Assembly (NCBI RefSeq): GCF_902459465.1 | Contig: NC_047076.1 | Location: 12,222,146 to 12,286,145 of the forward strand | DNA length: 64,000 nt | Direction of reading: 5' to 3' | Source of the DNA: Asterias rubens | Taxonomy: Eukaryota > Echinodermata > Asteroidea > Forcipulatida > Asteriidae | Shown: positions 30,001 to 40,447 of the stretch, one piece after another | Layout: each line of letters opens with the position of its first letter | Numbering within the stretch: the stretch's first letter is position 1 | Translations under genes and position numbers: made by a program | Notes under the pieces: model-generated | The model's input: only the letters and a program-made list of their open reading frames with translations | The model's database searches: none | Told to the model about the DNA's origin: nothing

Positions 30001-33000
30001 GCGCTGTAAGGAAACAAAATATTCCAAACAAGACAAAATATTCAATTTTTTTTAATAAGGAACTAGATACTAAAAAAAAAAACACTGTCCAAAAGTTACA
30101 ATATACACAATCCTATAAAAAAGATGATACCTAAAACTCAAAAGAATATATTCAGACTTTCTTTGTGAAACAGACCCCAGACCTTGTTGTATGTGACCAG
30201 ATTCAAAGTGAGAAAACACATCCTACATGTTGGTCCTGGCAACATGGGTTGACGGAAGGGGGTAGGTTCGGCAGGGCAGGTTTAGGACGGGTTGGAGTAA
30301 GAAGGGGAGGGGGGATTTCAGTGAGAGATACCTAGGTACTAGTTATGTCCAAGAATTCTATTACATTCCAATACTGCTGATTTTAAATCTCTGACCTTCA
30401 GGGAGTACAGAATACGTATGAAAAGAATGGCCTCGAAAGGGAACACAGATTTAAAGACACTGGACAATAATGGTAATTGTCAAAGACTAGTCTTCACAGT
30501 TGGTGTATCTCAACATATGTGCATAAAAAAAAAAACTGTGAAAATTTGAGCCCAATCGGTCGTCGAAGTTGCAAGATATAATTAATGAAAGAAAAAAAAC
30601 ACCATTGTCACACCATGGTGCGACAGGGTGTGACCTTAAGGCGCTCATGGGAAAATGCTACGTGTACATGAACAGGTATGCATTAAAGGCACTGGAAACT
30701 TTTGGTAGTTATCAAAGACCAGTATTCTCACTTGGTGTATTCCAACATACGAGCAAAATAACCAATCTGTAAAAATTTGGACTCAATTGGTCATCGAAGC
30801 TGCAAGAAAAAACGACCTTGTTGCACAATTAATGTGTGTGCTTGTAGATGCCTAAAAAATGTTTAACTTCTTTTATAATTATTTCAAATTTATTTTTTAG
30901 TTTAGTATTTACGTAGGTAAAAAATAACCTCTTTCTCAAAACTATGTTACATTTCGAGGGAGCCGTCTCTCAGTGTTTATAAAAAATACATGTACTATCA
31001 ACAGCTCTCCATTGCTTGTTACCAAGAAAGTTTTGATGCTAACAATTATTTGGAGTAGTTACCAATAGTGTCCACTGCCTTTAAGGAGAGCATGACTTTA
31101 CAAAACCTGAACCTACACATGTGTAAATAATGAACAATATTTACTCTACGATGTCATCAGCTTCCACATGACACGACATTTATTGTATTGTATTGTTCAA
31201 TGAAATCATGGGATATACATGTAGTAACATTTAACAAAACAAATAGACTGCCTATCAATGCCACACAATAGAGTAGGATCGCAACGACCCTCAAAAAAGA
31301 AAAACCTCAGACTTTGTTCACAACACGATGCCAGACCAGGGTCAAATTTCATAGAGCTTCTTATAAAAAAAAGCAGAAAGTGTTGCTTAACAATTTTCAG
31401 CTTAGCAGAAAAGAGCAGGATACCAGTCACAAATTGTATATGTGACATTGTATTGTGGCTGGTAACCCTGTTCTAGAAGCATATTGCTTTCTCCAGAAGA
31501 CAATCAGAGCATACTGATTGAAACGTCGAGTAGAAACCAAAGGTGTTTTTCAGAATCACCTCAAACTCATTAAAGGGAAGCTACATGTTTGGTAATTGTC
31601 AAAGACCAGTCTTCTCACTTGGTGTATCCCATCCCCATCATAACCATAAAATAACAAGCCTGTGAAAATTTGGGCTCAATTGGTCATCGAAGTTGCCAGA
31701 AAATGATGAAAGTAAAAACACCCTTGTTGGACGAATTCGTGTGCTTTCAGATAAGAATAAAAGACTTCTAGCCAGAAGTCTTTGTGAGAAATTACCTATT
31801 TCTAAAAAACTACGTTACTTCAGAGCGAGTCGTTTCCCATAATGTTTTATACTATCAACAGCTCTCCAATGCTCGTTACCAAGTCAGTTTTTAAGTTAAT
31901 ATTTGTTTTGAGTAGTTACCAAACGTGTACCTTCCCTTTAAAGACACTGGACACTATTGGTTATTGTCAAAGACCAGTCTTCTCACTTGGTGTATCTCAG
32001 CATATGCATAAAATAACCAACCTGTGAAAATTTGAGCCCAATCGGTCATCGAAGTTGCAAGATAATAATGAAAGCAAAAACACCCTTGTGACACGAAGTT
32101 GTGTGCTATCTGATGCTTGACTTCGAGACCTCAAGTTCTAAACTTGAGGTCTCGAAATCAAACTCGTGGAAAATTACTTCTTTCTCGAAAACTACGTCAC
32201 TTTAGAGGGAGCTGTTTCTCACAATGTTTTATATTATCAACCTCTCCCCATTACTGGTAATCAAGAAAGGTTTTGTGATGATAATTATTTTGAGTAATTA
32301 CCAATAGTGTCCACTGCCTTTAAGAGATTACCCTTACATGTACATACATGGTGTTACTGCAAACCTTACTACCCGGTACTGTATATCATAATATCAAACT
32401 TACTTGCAATTGTACTGGTAGCAATCAAATTAGGTTTTCCGGTTTGAGTATAAAGATGGGCTGAGAGATTTCTACAACATACAATGTACATGTAGGCTAC
32501 AACTACACAGGCTGTAGCTACATGTCTGGGCCAGTAAATTAATGAACAGACAAGCCTGGTGGTCTTACAGTATCTTTCAATGGGAGACTTTCTGGGACGA
32601 TAGAGGGCAGCAGACTTACCGGGTAAATCCATTGTTCTCAGAATTATGCGCATGTTCAGAACTACGTAAACAATGGAAATTTACCCGGTATGTCTGCTGC
32701 CACCTAGTGTTGGAAAGTCTCCTATTGAGTTTTAATTCAATTGGGTCTTTCAATTGAGTAACTTCATGTTTTTGTCCATGAATGGCACATTTAGTTTTAT
32801 GTTAATTCTTTACCTGGAGTATCCTTCCATTCATTCGTGTTTGGATCATATCTCTCCACCGTTCTCAGACTAGTCATTCCGTCGTAACCTCCAAAGGCGT
32901 AGACGTATCCCCCAGATGCAGCTACCGCAACGCTACTGCGAGGTTCTCGTAGAGCCGCAAGGTAGCGCCACGTACTGCTTTGAGGGTCAAAGCACTCCAC

Positions 33001-35859
33001 TATGTTCAGCGCCGTGTTGTCGGCGCCGCCTACTGCATAGAGGATCTTGTCGAGCATGACGGTACCGACACCACGCCTTGGGGAGCTCATGGGCGTTATG
33101 GAGGTCCAGCAGTTTAGTGCTGGGGTGTAACGCTCGACTGTACTTAGGGTTGTTCGGCCGGGACTCATTTCGCCTCCTGTGTGAATATTGAAGAAGAAAA
33201 AAACAGCTTGCAATGTGTTCGAATCCCATCTAGGATTTTTTTTACGGAAAAAGTACTGAGTGCATAGTGGTGCTTACACATTGATAATCATAAAACCAAA
33301 TAAAAACATATTAAACACAGTTTCCCATTTTTGGGGTGAGGCATACAAACACAGGGCTGCCAACCGTTGCATTTTGCAGTCAGAGAGATTGTGTACAGAC
33401 ATTTAGAATTACATTCAACATAATAGAGAAAAATTTCTGAAAAAACTCTTTGTGATTTACATGCTAGGAAGCTAGGATTGGGGTTAGGGTTAGTAGGGGT
33501 GTCAGAATGCACGGGTGTCAAAAATAATATAGGGGTGTCGGACCATGTACCGTAGGCGTGCAACCTTCAATGGGCCTTTTATAGCAGTAACATCTCTTGC
33601 AAGTTTTAAAAACAGAAATGCAACCTGGAAATTCCCACTTTCCATTTTGATGAAGGCTCCAACTTTTGGAAGCCCACAAAAGATACTCAATGACGTGGAA
33701 CTGTCATTGTTCAAATTGAAAAAGAAAACCAAACAACAGAACAATGACCCCCCCCCCCCTTCATCACGACGGGATTCCCTTTACCATATTTACGTTAGAA
33801 TGATCAACAATGCAGGTTGTACAAAACCCTTCCTGTTTTCATAAGATTTGGTAAGTACATGTAAAGTTTGTACCATGATTATTACAATTTTCCTTGGCAT
33901 TCAATGATTAAAAATATTTATATTCCCCCTGGACAGGATGCCAATCCATCGCAGCATTTTCCCAGCTCTCGGAGGTACTTGTTCTCCTGGGCGGAGAGAA
34001 GCAATTATGACACAGTGCCTTTACTCAAATTTCCAAAATCCTGGCTAAAGCCTTAATAATGTCACAAAAATCGTCTCAGGTTTAGCGAGTAAAACTACTT
34101 ACCAGTTCTAGTGTAAAAAATAACATATAAATGCCATAAATGGTATAAATACCATTACTGGTAAATATGTTTTGCATGCTAAAATAATTTTTGTCTCACT
34201 GAGAAGTTATTTTTGGAACTTGCTTTACTCGTTTCTCAAAAACTTTGAGTACTGACTGTATCAACTTAGCAAGTAATATTTTAAGGGAAGCTTTCTACTA
34301 GTACTATCACTAACTTCAAACCGTGTAAGTTTAATGTTATCTGTGGACATTGTGTTTTGTGTCCTACAAAAAGTACCCAGACCCTTTAGAGGAACACGCT
34401 GCCTTGGATCGGTCGAGTTGGTCTTTGAAAAGCGTTTGTAACCGTTTTTCACAATGCATCTGGTTTGAAAGATGTTGTAAAAGTAGAATACAATGATCCA
34501 CACAAATATGCCTCGAAATTGCGTGGTTTTCCTTCTACCTCGTTTTATAAAAACGGTTAAAAACGATTTTCAAAGACCAACTCGACCGATCCAAGGCAAC
34601 GTGTTCCTTTAAGACCCAGGCCTGATACTTCACAGAGGCAACGGAGGCGATTGCCTCCGTTGCCCCTGGCCATTGCCTTGGTGCCCTTGAAATGCTCCAG
34701 TAGAAATATACAATTTCCTCATAGGGTGCCCTTTGCCAAAGAGAAAATGCCTTGGTGCCCTTGCCCTTTCAAAAACGAAGCATACAGGCCTGATTTAGAC
34801 CAATCATAGTGCTTTGTGAAACAGAGCCAAGAAATAGCAATATCTGGAAGGGTATATATGAGTTTGCTGTAATCTAATGTATTATACCTTACCTACGACA
34901 TAAATATACAGCGACCGACTGAATGAATGTCTCGGCAAGGTTCGAATGCTGACCTCCCAATGAAGACCAGGATAGAACTGACTTGAGTGATACCGTCTTG
35001 CCTCATCAAAGAAACTTTTGCACCTCTCATCTTCGGTGACAAACCGATCATCCTTGACGCGACTGTGAAGAAACTCCCATGACATGAGGGGCAGCCGTAC
35101 ATGCTCGAAGATCTCCCCGACCCGTTTACATTGTTCCGGGTTATGACTGAGGTACCGCATAACCGAGACATAGACGTCTTCTTCTTTAGGGACGTTGAGG
35201 GCGTCCCGTTTCACGAGGTCGATCAGATCCTCGATGCTTAGATGCAGGAACTCCTCCTGCAGTGCGACCTGACAAAAGTTTTGTTGTGCGAAAATGTCCG
35301 CGGCTTGTTGCAACTCGAAGCATCCGTGTGATTCGGCGAACGCACGGATGCCGAGACAATTTGACGGGTGCATCTGCGTTATGAGAAAAGCGCAACACAG
35401 GCTTATGACGGGATCAATCTGCAGGACGCAAGCTGCTTTGAGTACTGACTGGACGTTCTCCTCCGTTACATTTACTTTTGCCGAGTACGCAAAGTTAACA
35501 ATCTCTTTTATCGCGACGTGATCCATATCTTGTATGGTCACGGATTTCTCACGGCATTCTTTTAGCTCGCTAGTGAACATGGCGTTGAAGTAAGGACTAC
35601 AAGCTGCCAGGACCAATCGATGTGCCTGAAAAGCATGGCCCTGGACCATCAGTGTGACATCGCAGAGTTCTCGTTTCAGATACATGGTGTGCATCAGCGA
35701 CAGCATCCCTAGGGCGTGGTTGTGACGTAAATCCAACATATCGTCAGTCTCACTGCTACTAATGACCTCGTCCTGGATGCGGGCTCGTTTGCTTGGAGTC
35801 CATGCGCTACTCTGCCGAATGAATGTTGGCGTTTCGTTTTCCTCAAGCAAATCTGCCAT
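27030..35859 (-). CDS. BTB-BACK-kelch (KLHL family) protein, complete, 5 coding exons
   Basis: Exons are 35859-34893, 33176-32814, 29929-29814, 28531-28422 and 27267-27030, joined at GT-AG sites with matching phases to give 597 aa. The ATG at 35859 is the first in frame, although the frame stays open upstream. Residues 45-160 are a BTB domain (ELCDVTLMVQGHAFQAHRLV). Residues 165-270 are BACK (HPSNCLGIRAFAESHGC). Residues 318-597 are six kelch repeats with paired Gly, for example FGGYDGMTSL and LGGYDGNDYL. KLHL proteins use BTB-BACK to bind CUL3 and the kelch propeller to recruit substrates for ubiquitination. Repeat 5 has Cys-Asn-Cys where the usual Asp-Gly loop lies. The protein ends at FGCCS, close after the sixth repeat. 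I cannot assign one KLHL number; BTB-BACK resembles several including KLHL5, 18 and 20. Confidence 0.95.
27533..27745 (-). mobile_element. SINE body fragment (family D), reverse, in kelch intron 4
   Basis: The reverse strand holds CACCCAGGGTGAAATGG and TCCCCAAGGAGCAGAGAAAG of family D. The tRNA-like head is missing, and the fragment runs into a family C element at 27743. Confidence 0.7.
27743..28090. repeat. Family C repeat, full-length palindrome
   Basis: It runs from CTTAAAAGATTTGGGTACTT to GTACATAAACCCTTTAAGG. The long inverted arms around 27910 match the copy at 25453. It lies in kelch intron 4. Confidence 0.88.
28085..28365 (-). mobile_element. SINE (family D, reverse) split by another SINE-like insert
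   Basis: CACGACCGGGATTCGAACCC (B box side) and CTTAACCACTCGGCCATGAC (A box side) are separated by about 190 bp (28139-28328). The insert has a C-run, TGGAACGACTTGCC, CTTACCTCTTCAGTCAAGCC and a TTATTATTATT end. The insert is thus a second SINE-like element lodged in the tRNA-like head. Confidence 0.75.
28634..28945 (-). mobile_element. tRNA-derived SINE (family E), reverse, in kelch intron 3
   Basis: It matches the 6529 and 9292 copies: the body with GGTCATAATGGGTTGATGCG and the tRNA-like head with GGTTCAATTCCCGGCC on the reverse strand. Confidence 0.87.
29399..29784 (-). repeat. Family A repeat ending 29 bp from a kelch exon donor
   Basis: A full-length copy runs from TTTAAAGACAGTGGACACTA to GTGTCCACTGCCCTTAAG. 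It lies immediately downstream of kelch exon 3 (29814-29929) in transcript order, leaving only 29 bp of intron between. Confidence 0.92.
30451..30612 (-). repeat. Family A repeat, truncated
   Basis: It starts TTTAAAGACACTGGACAATA and breaks off at ACACCATTGTCACACCATGG, before the palindrome. It is followed 70 bp later by another A copy. Confidence 0.85.
30683..31084 (-). repeat. Family A repeat, divergent full length
   Basis: The ends are TTAAAGGCACTGGAAACTTT and GTGTCCACTGCCTTTAAG. The central palindrome is replaced by an AT-rich stretch. Confidence 0.85.
31335..31535 (+). repeat. Family J fragment next to a hammerhead-like terminus
   Basis: J similarity (GTCAAATTTCATAGAGCTTC, GGATACCAGTCAC) ends near 31480. 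From 31491 the sequence reads CCAGAAGA, then AATCA, a loop, TGATT and GAAACGTCGAG, the same terminal pattern as family P. Confidence 0.55.
31570..32323 (-). repeat. Two abutting family A elements of different variants
   Basis: The first (31570-31941) has the TTAAAGGGAAGCTACATGTT end and a short AAAGACTTCT hairpin in the middle. The second (31940-32323) has the TTAAAGACACTGGACACTAT end and the GAGACCTCAAG / CTTGAGGTCTC palindrome. They meet at a shared CCCTTTAAAGACAC. Both lie in kelch intron 2. Confidence 0.9.
32573..32737. repeat. Family F palindromic element
   Basis: The arms are GGGAGACTTTCTGGGACGAT...GGCAGCAGACTTACCGGG and the inverse CCCGGTATGTCTGCTGCC...GAAAGTCTCC. Copies are also at 43390, 45590 and 47664. 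Confidence 0.85.
34168..34612. repeat. Family C fragment abutting a family L palindromic element
   Basis: The C right arm ends at CCCTTTA (34386). L (34387-34612) has inverted ends GAACACGCTGCCTTGGATCG and CGATCCAAGGCAACGTGTTC, and GTTGGTCTTTGAAAA repeated in inverse. It lies in kelch intron 1. Confidence 0.85.
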
Positions 35860-36112
35860 AATAACAACGCTGTCGTCTGTCACACATCAATCACACTCTT
35901 TTACCAACCTGTGTGTAGGAACAATTTACAATGTATTTTTATACAGTGTTTTGAGAAAATAGATGTAGCTTTTGTTTTTGATGAATTAACTGCATGACTG
36001 ACCCCAAGTGCTAAGTGCAAAGCCTTTACGCGATATGGGGTCCGGGGTCCACCTACATGTATAAAGGCCCCGGTATATTTTGATTGCATAGTGCTGTATG
36101 TATGATCTTGGT

Positions 36113-36185
36113 GCCATCATCAGGGAACACCTCAGCAGAGTGCATCACCGTGATGCACTCTGCTGAGGTGTTCCCTGATGATGGC
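36113..36185. repeat. Perfect 36-bp inverted repeat with 1-bp spacer
   Basis: The left arm (36113-36148) starts GCCATCATCAGGGAACACCT. The right arm (36150-36185) is its exact reverse complement. It lies 254 bp upstream of the kelch start codon, in the likely promoter or 5' untranslated region. No other copy is seen in the window. Confidence 0.95.
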
Positions 36186-36342
36186 CACTTCCTCCTGAAT
36201 TCTGAGCAAAAGGGACACCTTTGAAAGACATAAAACTAGACATTTGAGTCGCGACTTTAATAATTAGACAGGCGAGTTCTTTTTTTCCTTTTTTTAAGTG
36301 TCAACACAGAACAGACAAAAAGCGTATTTGTAGTGAATTCCT

Positions 36343-36594
36343 TTAAGAATAAATAAGACTTTCTTTGTGCACAAAAGACGCACGCTTTTGTTCCTTTCTT
36401 CTTTTGAAAACTGCTGAGGTGTAACGACAACGAGGGGCGCATAGCAAATGCTCGTCCACTTCATCGTCAGCTCTGGTCAGAGAAGGTTCTCGATTATCAA
36501 AGCAGTTTTTTTCGCTACTATTTTCCTTAGCCAATGTAGCAGGTTTGGACTTGGCTTGGTGGTGTTTGCCCCTCACAGGGAAGAACCTGCTCAT
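36343..36594 (-). CDS. Short uncharacterised ORF (83 aa), uncertain
   Basis: An 83-codon frame with an ATG runs from MSRFFPVRGKHH to a basic stretch FKRRKEQKR and a TAA. It has mixed composition and is not built from the repeats I recognise here. It lies between the kelch promoter region and the retroelement. No strong donor site interrupts it. It might be a small gene, a first exon of something lost, or chance. I recognise no domain. Confidence 0.25.
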   Translation of the reverse strand: MSRFFPVRGKHHQAKSKPATLAKENSSEKNCFDNREPSLTRADDEVDEHLLCAPRCRYTSAVFKRRKEQKRASFVHKESLIYS

Positions 36595-36791
36595 TGGTTA
36601 AAGTTGTAAGTAGTAAATATTAATTATTGTTAATTAGTAATTACCCCGCCTAGGCAGTTGCAGGCACATTCCCATAAATTAAGGCCTCGGCAGTTGCAGG
36701 CCAATCTAATTTGTATTGTTGGTAAAGGTATAAAATTACTAGCCTCTTACCACAAAAACTGGTGATCCCGACATTGAACATTTACAGTATT

Positions 36792-37514
36792 ATGATAAGA
36801 TTTTTGTTTGTTGCTGATTCTAGAGGAAATAAGTTTTCCAAGTATTCTAAGCCTAAAGATAAGGCATTTCATTTTACAATCGACTTTATTACTTTACGTG
36901 GTGCCAAAATTTATAACTTGGTAGGACCTACCATTCGTAGACTGAGTTCATACGGTGCTAAGGACGTTGTGGTTGTACGCCTAGCAGCCGGCATTAATGA
37001 CCTCACTACATTTGTATATGATGTAACACATGAGTACCGTGTATTGAAATCTTCCAATCATACATCAGAGAGCTTATTTCAAGAACTGAGTAATTTTGAG
37101 AACGCCATTTTAACGGCGAGAGCAAATACCCTGGTAACTTTTACCACTATTCCTCCCGCCTCGTTTGCTAAATTTCAAACCAGCAAAAAGCTACGTGTGC
37201 CAATCATTCCACAGGCCGACATTCAAAAGTTTCAGCATCATCACGACTCTATTATAGATGAGGTAAACGAGAAGATTATTTCACACAATAGCATTCCGCA
37301 GGGTGGAGTCTTATTGAGATCATTGTCCTGGCACAATACAATACGTAAAGTTGAAAAGAGAACAAGACGTGGAAAAACTACAAGTAACAAAAGAAACCAC
37401 TTTGCCCATTTATATGACGGTTTGCATGGCGACTCTAAACTAAAACAGCGCTGGTTTCTGGAAATGTACAAGTCGTTTGAGTTTGACCACACTACTTTGC
37501 AAAAATTGAAGTGA
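36792..37514 (+). CDS. SGNH/GDSL-esterase-like ORF at the 5' end of the retroelement
   Basis: The 240-aa frame opens at the ATG at 36792, only 20 bp after the PBS-like site; the frame is also open upstream to 36762. It shows the SGNH-hydrolase blocks in order: FVADSRGNKF with the Ser nucleophile, a block with LAAGINDL (the Gly-x-Asn-Asp type motif), and HLYDGLHGD near the C-terminus holding the Asp-x-x-His pair. These would form a complete catalytic triad. It is followed 43 bp later by gag in another frame. Esterase domains are known from ORF1 of CR1-type LINEs. In front of a gag they are unusual to my knowledge. An alternative is a host-derived gene captured by the element. Activity is not shown. 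Confidence 0.75.
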   Translation: MIRFLFVADSRGNKFSKYSKPKDKAFHFTIDFITLRGAKIYNLVGPTIRRLSSYGAKDVVVVRLAAGINDLTTFVYDVTHEYRVLKSSNHTSESLFQELSNFENAILTARANTLVTFTTIPPASFAKFQTSKKLRVPIIPQADIQKFQHHHDSIIDEVNEKIISHNSIPQGGVLLRSLSWHNTIRKVEKRTRRGKTTSNKRNHFAHLYDGLHGDSKLKQRWFLEMYKSFEFDHTTLQKLK

Positions 37515-37557
37515 TTTTCCAGACTCGCCATTTTAAGTAAAGTACATTTGATTTATC

Positions 37558-38427
37558 ATGCCTACTGATCCACAGGTTAAAACTGAGCCACTCGCGGCTG
37601 TAAGCCTAAAATTGCCGCCATTTTGGCGAAATGACCCGATTATTTGGTTTGCTCAAGTAGAGGCTCAGTTTCAGACTCGGCAGATCACTAGTCAGTTGAC
37701 CAAATTCTCATATGTTGTTTCATCATTGCAACCCGAAATTGCACAGGAAGTTAGAGATTTGTTAATTTCCCCACCTGCTGAAAATCCATATGATAACCTC
37801 AAGATAGAACTAGTAAAACGTACCTCAGAGTCTGAACAAAAAAGACTACACCAGCTACTAATCTCTGAAGAACTGGGAGATAAAAAACCATCCCAACTTC
37901 TACGTCGTATGAAACAGTTGCTTGGCGAAAACAACTTGGAAGACAAAATTCTTAGGCAGTTATTTTTGCAACGGTTGCCACAAAATGTGCAACTAATTTT
38001 GGCTTCCTCTAGTGATGCTCTTGACCTAGAACAATTGGCTCTCATTGCAGACAAGATTCTAGAAGTAGCAGTTCCACATTCAGTGTCCACTGTCAATGTA
38101 GGTGCTGCAGCTACTCAATCAATGAGTGTGCCGCAGTCATTTGATTATCGCTTAGGTGAACTTCAATCACAGGTTTCACAATTAACCATGATGGTTCAAA
38201 ATCTAGTTACCAGTGAGTCCATCAGCCCACACTCTAGATCATACGACAATCGTGGACGTTCCCAAGAGCGCCGTTCACGAAATGCCTCTCGTTCACGCAG
38301 TAGTTCAAAGTCGAATCAAGAACGAGCTAGTACAGAATGCTGGTATCATTGGAGATTTGGTAACAAGGCACATAAGTGTGTAAAACCATGTACTTTTGTT
38401 GAGAATGCACAAACTCAGGAAAACTAG
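37558..38427 (+). CDS. Retroelement Gag protein
   Basis: The 289-aa frame has the capsid-type N-terminus found in many invertebrate Gypsy-like elements (LPPFWRNDPIIWFAQVEAQF, then YVVSSLQPEIAQEV). A coiled region, an Arg/Ser-rich tail and a Cys-His motif follow: CWYH, FGNKAHKC and VKPC. That last pattern is a divergent nucleic-acid-binding knuckle common in these Gags. Gag assembles virus-like particles around the element RNA. The ATG is preceded by TTTATC. The protease frame overlaps the end in the -1 frame. Confidence 0.9.
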   Translation: MPTDPQVKTEPLAAVSLKLPPFWRNDPIIWFAQVEAQFQTRQITSQLTKFSYVVSSLQPEIAQEVRDLLISPPAENPYDNLKIELVKRTSESEQKRLHQLLISEELGDKKPSQLLRRMKQLLGENNLEDKILRQLFLQRLPQNVQLILASSSDALDLEQLALIADKILEVAVPHSVSTVNVGAAATQSMSVPQSFDYRLGELQSQVSQLTMMVQNLVTSESISPHSRSYDNRGRSQERRSRNASRSRSSSKSNQERASTECWYHWRFGNKAHKCVKPCTFVENAQTQEN

Positions 38428-38768
38428 AACGCCAGCAACTTAAGGCGACAAGTGTGTCTGGCAATCCTCAAAGTCGTCTCTTTTATATCACAGATAGGAT
38501 ATCTGGTACTAGATTTTTGATTGACACAGGTGCCGAAGTTAGCGTGTTACCCCCAACTAAAACGGACAAAAAGAACTCAAGTCCTTATACTTTACAAGCA
38601 GTAAACAAATCCACTATTGCCACCTTTGGTGAAAAGTCTATGACAATTGACATTGGATTAAGACGAGCATACAAATGGATTTTTATTATTGCTGAAGTTC
38701 CCTTCCCGATTATAGGTGCAGATTTTTTGAGGCAATTTTCCTTGGTCGTGGACGTAATAGTAGTATAG
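38403..38768 (+). CDS. Retroelement aspartic protease, truncated pol
   Basis: The frame opens after a stop at 38400-38402 and overlaps the gag end by 25 bp in the -1 frame. It carries the retropepsin catalytic motif FLIDTGAEVSVLPP and the later PIIGADFLRQF. It then stops at 38768, where reverse transcriptase should follow. GGAAAAC at 38418-38424, next to the gag stop, is a possible slippery site. The protein is therefore a truncated Pol precursor with at most a protease. Confidence 0.88.
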   Translation, partial: ECTNSGKLERQQLKATSVSGNPQSRLFYITDRISGTRFLIDTGAEVSVLPPTKTDKKNSSPYTLQAVNKSTIATFGEKSMTIDIGLRRAYKWIFIIAEVPFPIIGADFLRQFSLVVDVIVV

Positions 38769-40447
38769 CCGGGTAGTACGTGTCACTGAGTGTCAGTTTC
38801 TGTGTCTATGATGATCAATGGTAATTTCAATGGATTAGCATCCATGATTTGACCATTTCCTTCCCCCACGATTTCGACTTTTGAGCAGGCAGTTTTGAGC
38901 ATGTTGAGTGACAATGCAAAAAAAAACAAAAAAAAACGATCGACCTAATGACTATGTGTACGTAGGCCTACATTGAATTGATTCAGAAAGAAGCAAAACA
39001 ATTAAACTACAAAACTAAACAGAACATCCCCAGAATACATAAAAAATAGACCTTGGAATTCGTAAATCTGATGTTTTGAGCGAGTTTACCGAGTTTTCCA
39101 CTGAGCTTGCTTTTTTTACCGGTTGCGTAGGGTTGCTAGTGGTCTCCTGAGCCCGCCGGTTCGCTGGTCACCCGGCCCGCCCGGTCATTCGCAGGGCCCG
39201 CCCCCGCCAACCAAAAGGCAACACAAAAGTGCGGGCGTGCCAACATCGTCATGCTGCACCTTCGGTAAAAGAATTAGCACACAAATGCATGTACAAACTC
39301 GGGAAATGTTTACCTACCTGCCCAAATGTAGAATACTTAGTGACGACCAATGTAAAGTTGCTGAGTGTTTGAGGAAAAAGACAAAATAATGCGACAAACT
39401 CTTTTTTCGGTTCATGCACGCATGCCTGCATCTTCGGTTGTCCATGCATGCACGTCGTGCACTACCAAGTCTGTTACCCTGATAAACAAACCATTAGTTA
39501 AACCTTATGGCGGGGTTGGGTTTCAGACCAAGTGGAACCCCCCGTGGGACGGTTTCATTTTTATAAAGGGGTTAACTATACTTTATTTACCAAAACTCCA
39601 ATTTAAGCTCATAAGTTAGCTTTATATTTTTTGCTTAATTTTAACAATTATTAAATTAAAGCAAATTAAATGCATGTTTTCAAATATTAATATTCTATAA
39701 AAGTTTCCCCTTGTTCGTTCCAAATAGATTGTTTTAGGTATCGTTGCCTAGCAGAATAAATGGTTGTAGTTGATGAATAAAACAATCTTATTTGAATAAA
39801 TTTATTCTCTTTTATAACGTTTTGACCACCTGTCCAGTTGTCACGTACATTTTTTTCTTCTTCTCAGATCGACACCCCGCCCTTGCCATCTAGCAAAAAA
39901 ATCCTTAATTATATATCACCTTGTAAAAATATCAGGCTTTCATAGTCTACTGTCATTTTAATTTAAATAAGCTTTAGTAGTTTTTGGTGACCAACCATCT
40001 TCCATCCCATTCATAAATTATTAGTAGGCGCGGCTTATTCAGCTAACCTAATGAATAATTCATAGTAGTCGCTGTTCTCGTAATGTACAACACAAAATGC
40101 ATGGTACATTTGTATCTCATGTACGGCCAATGTGTACGGACCTTTTCCACCATTCATTTCCGGGGTTATGTGTCAAGAGAAGCGATGAAAATTCTAAGGT
40201 GATTATTTTGTTCTGTGATGATGATTCCTGTTTAGGACACAAATGATCGGCTGTCACGAAACAGAAAGCTGAAGGTCTATTCTGTTATGTATGAAAGGTA
40301 AGCTGCATTTATCGAGGGTTTTGGACAAAACTTTTGTCAAAAGAACAAAAAAGAGTTACGTTGACATATAATCTCGGAAAGAAATGGCACTTTCATTTCA
40401 ACACACAGCGAAAGACATTTGTCCTTGACACTCACTGTGATGAATCG

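Larger units (their letters stand above)
36628..38768 (+). mobile_element. Ty3/Gypsy-like retroelement, 5' half only
   Basis: TGGTGATCCCGAC at 36760-36772 looks like a tRNA primer-binding site just after an LTR end (CCACA at 36750-36754). A TATAAAA lies at 36729. The upstream LTR boundary is not certain; 36628 is a guess from a TG start, and GGCAGTTGCAGGC occurs twice inside. Three frames follow: an SGNH-like ORF, gag and protease. No reverse transcriptase, RNase H, integrase or second LTR is found up to 41 kb. The three frames are largely intact, so the loss of the 3' part may be recent. Confidence 0.8.

Noticed and set aside
36792..37514. SGNH ORF as an independent host gene
   Set aside because: It starts just after a PBS-like site and runs into gag on the same strand without introns, so membership in the retroelement is more likely; not fully excluded.
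39123..39389. 88-codon frame in the GC-rich patch
   Set aside because: Pro/Ser-rich low-complexity start, no domain and no splice support; GC-rich sequence gives long frames by chance.
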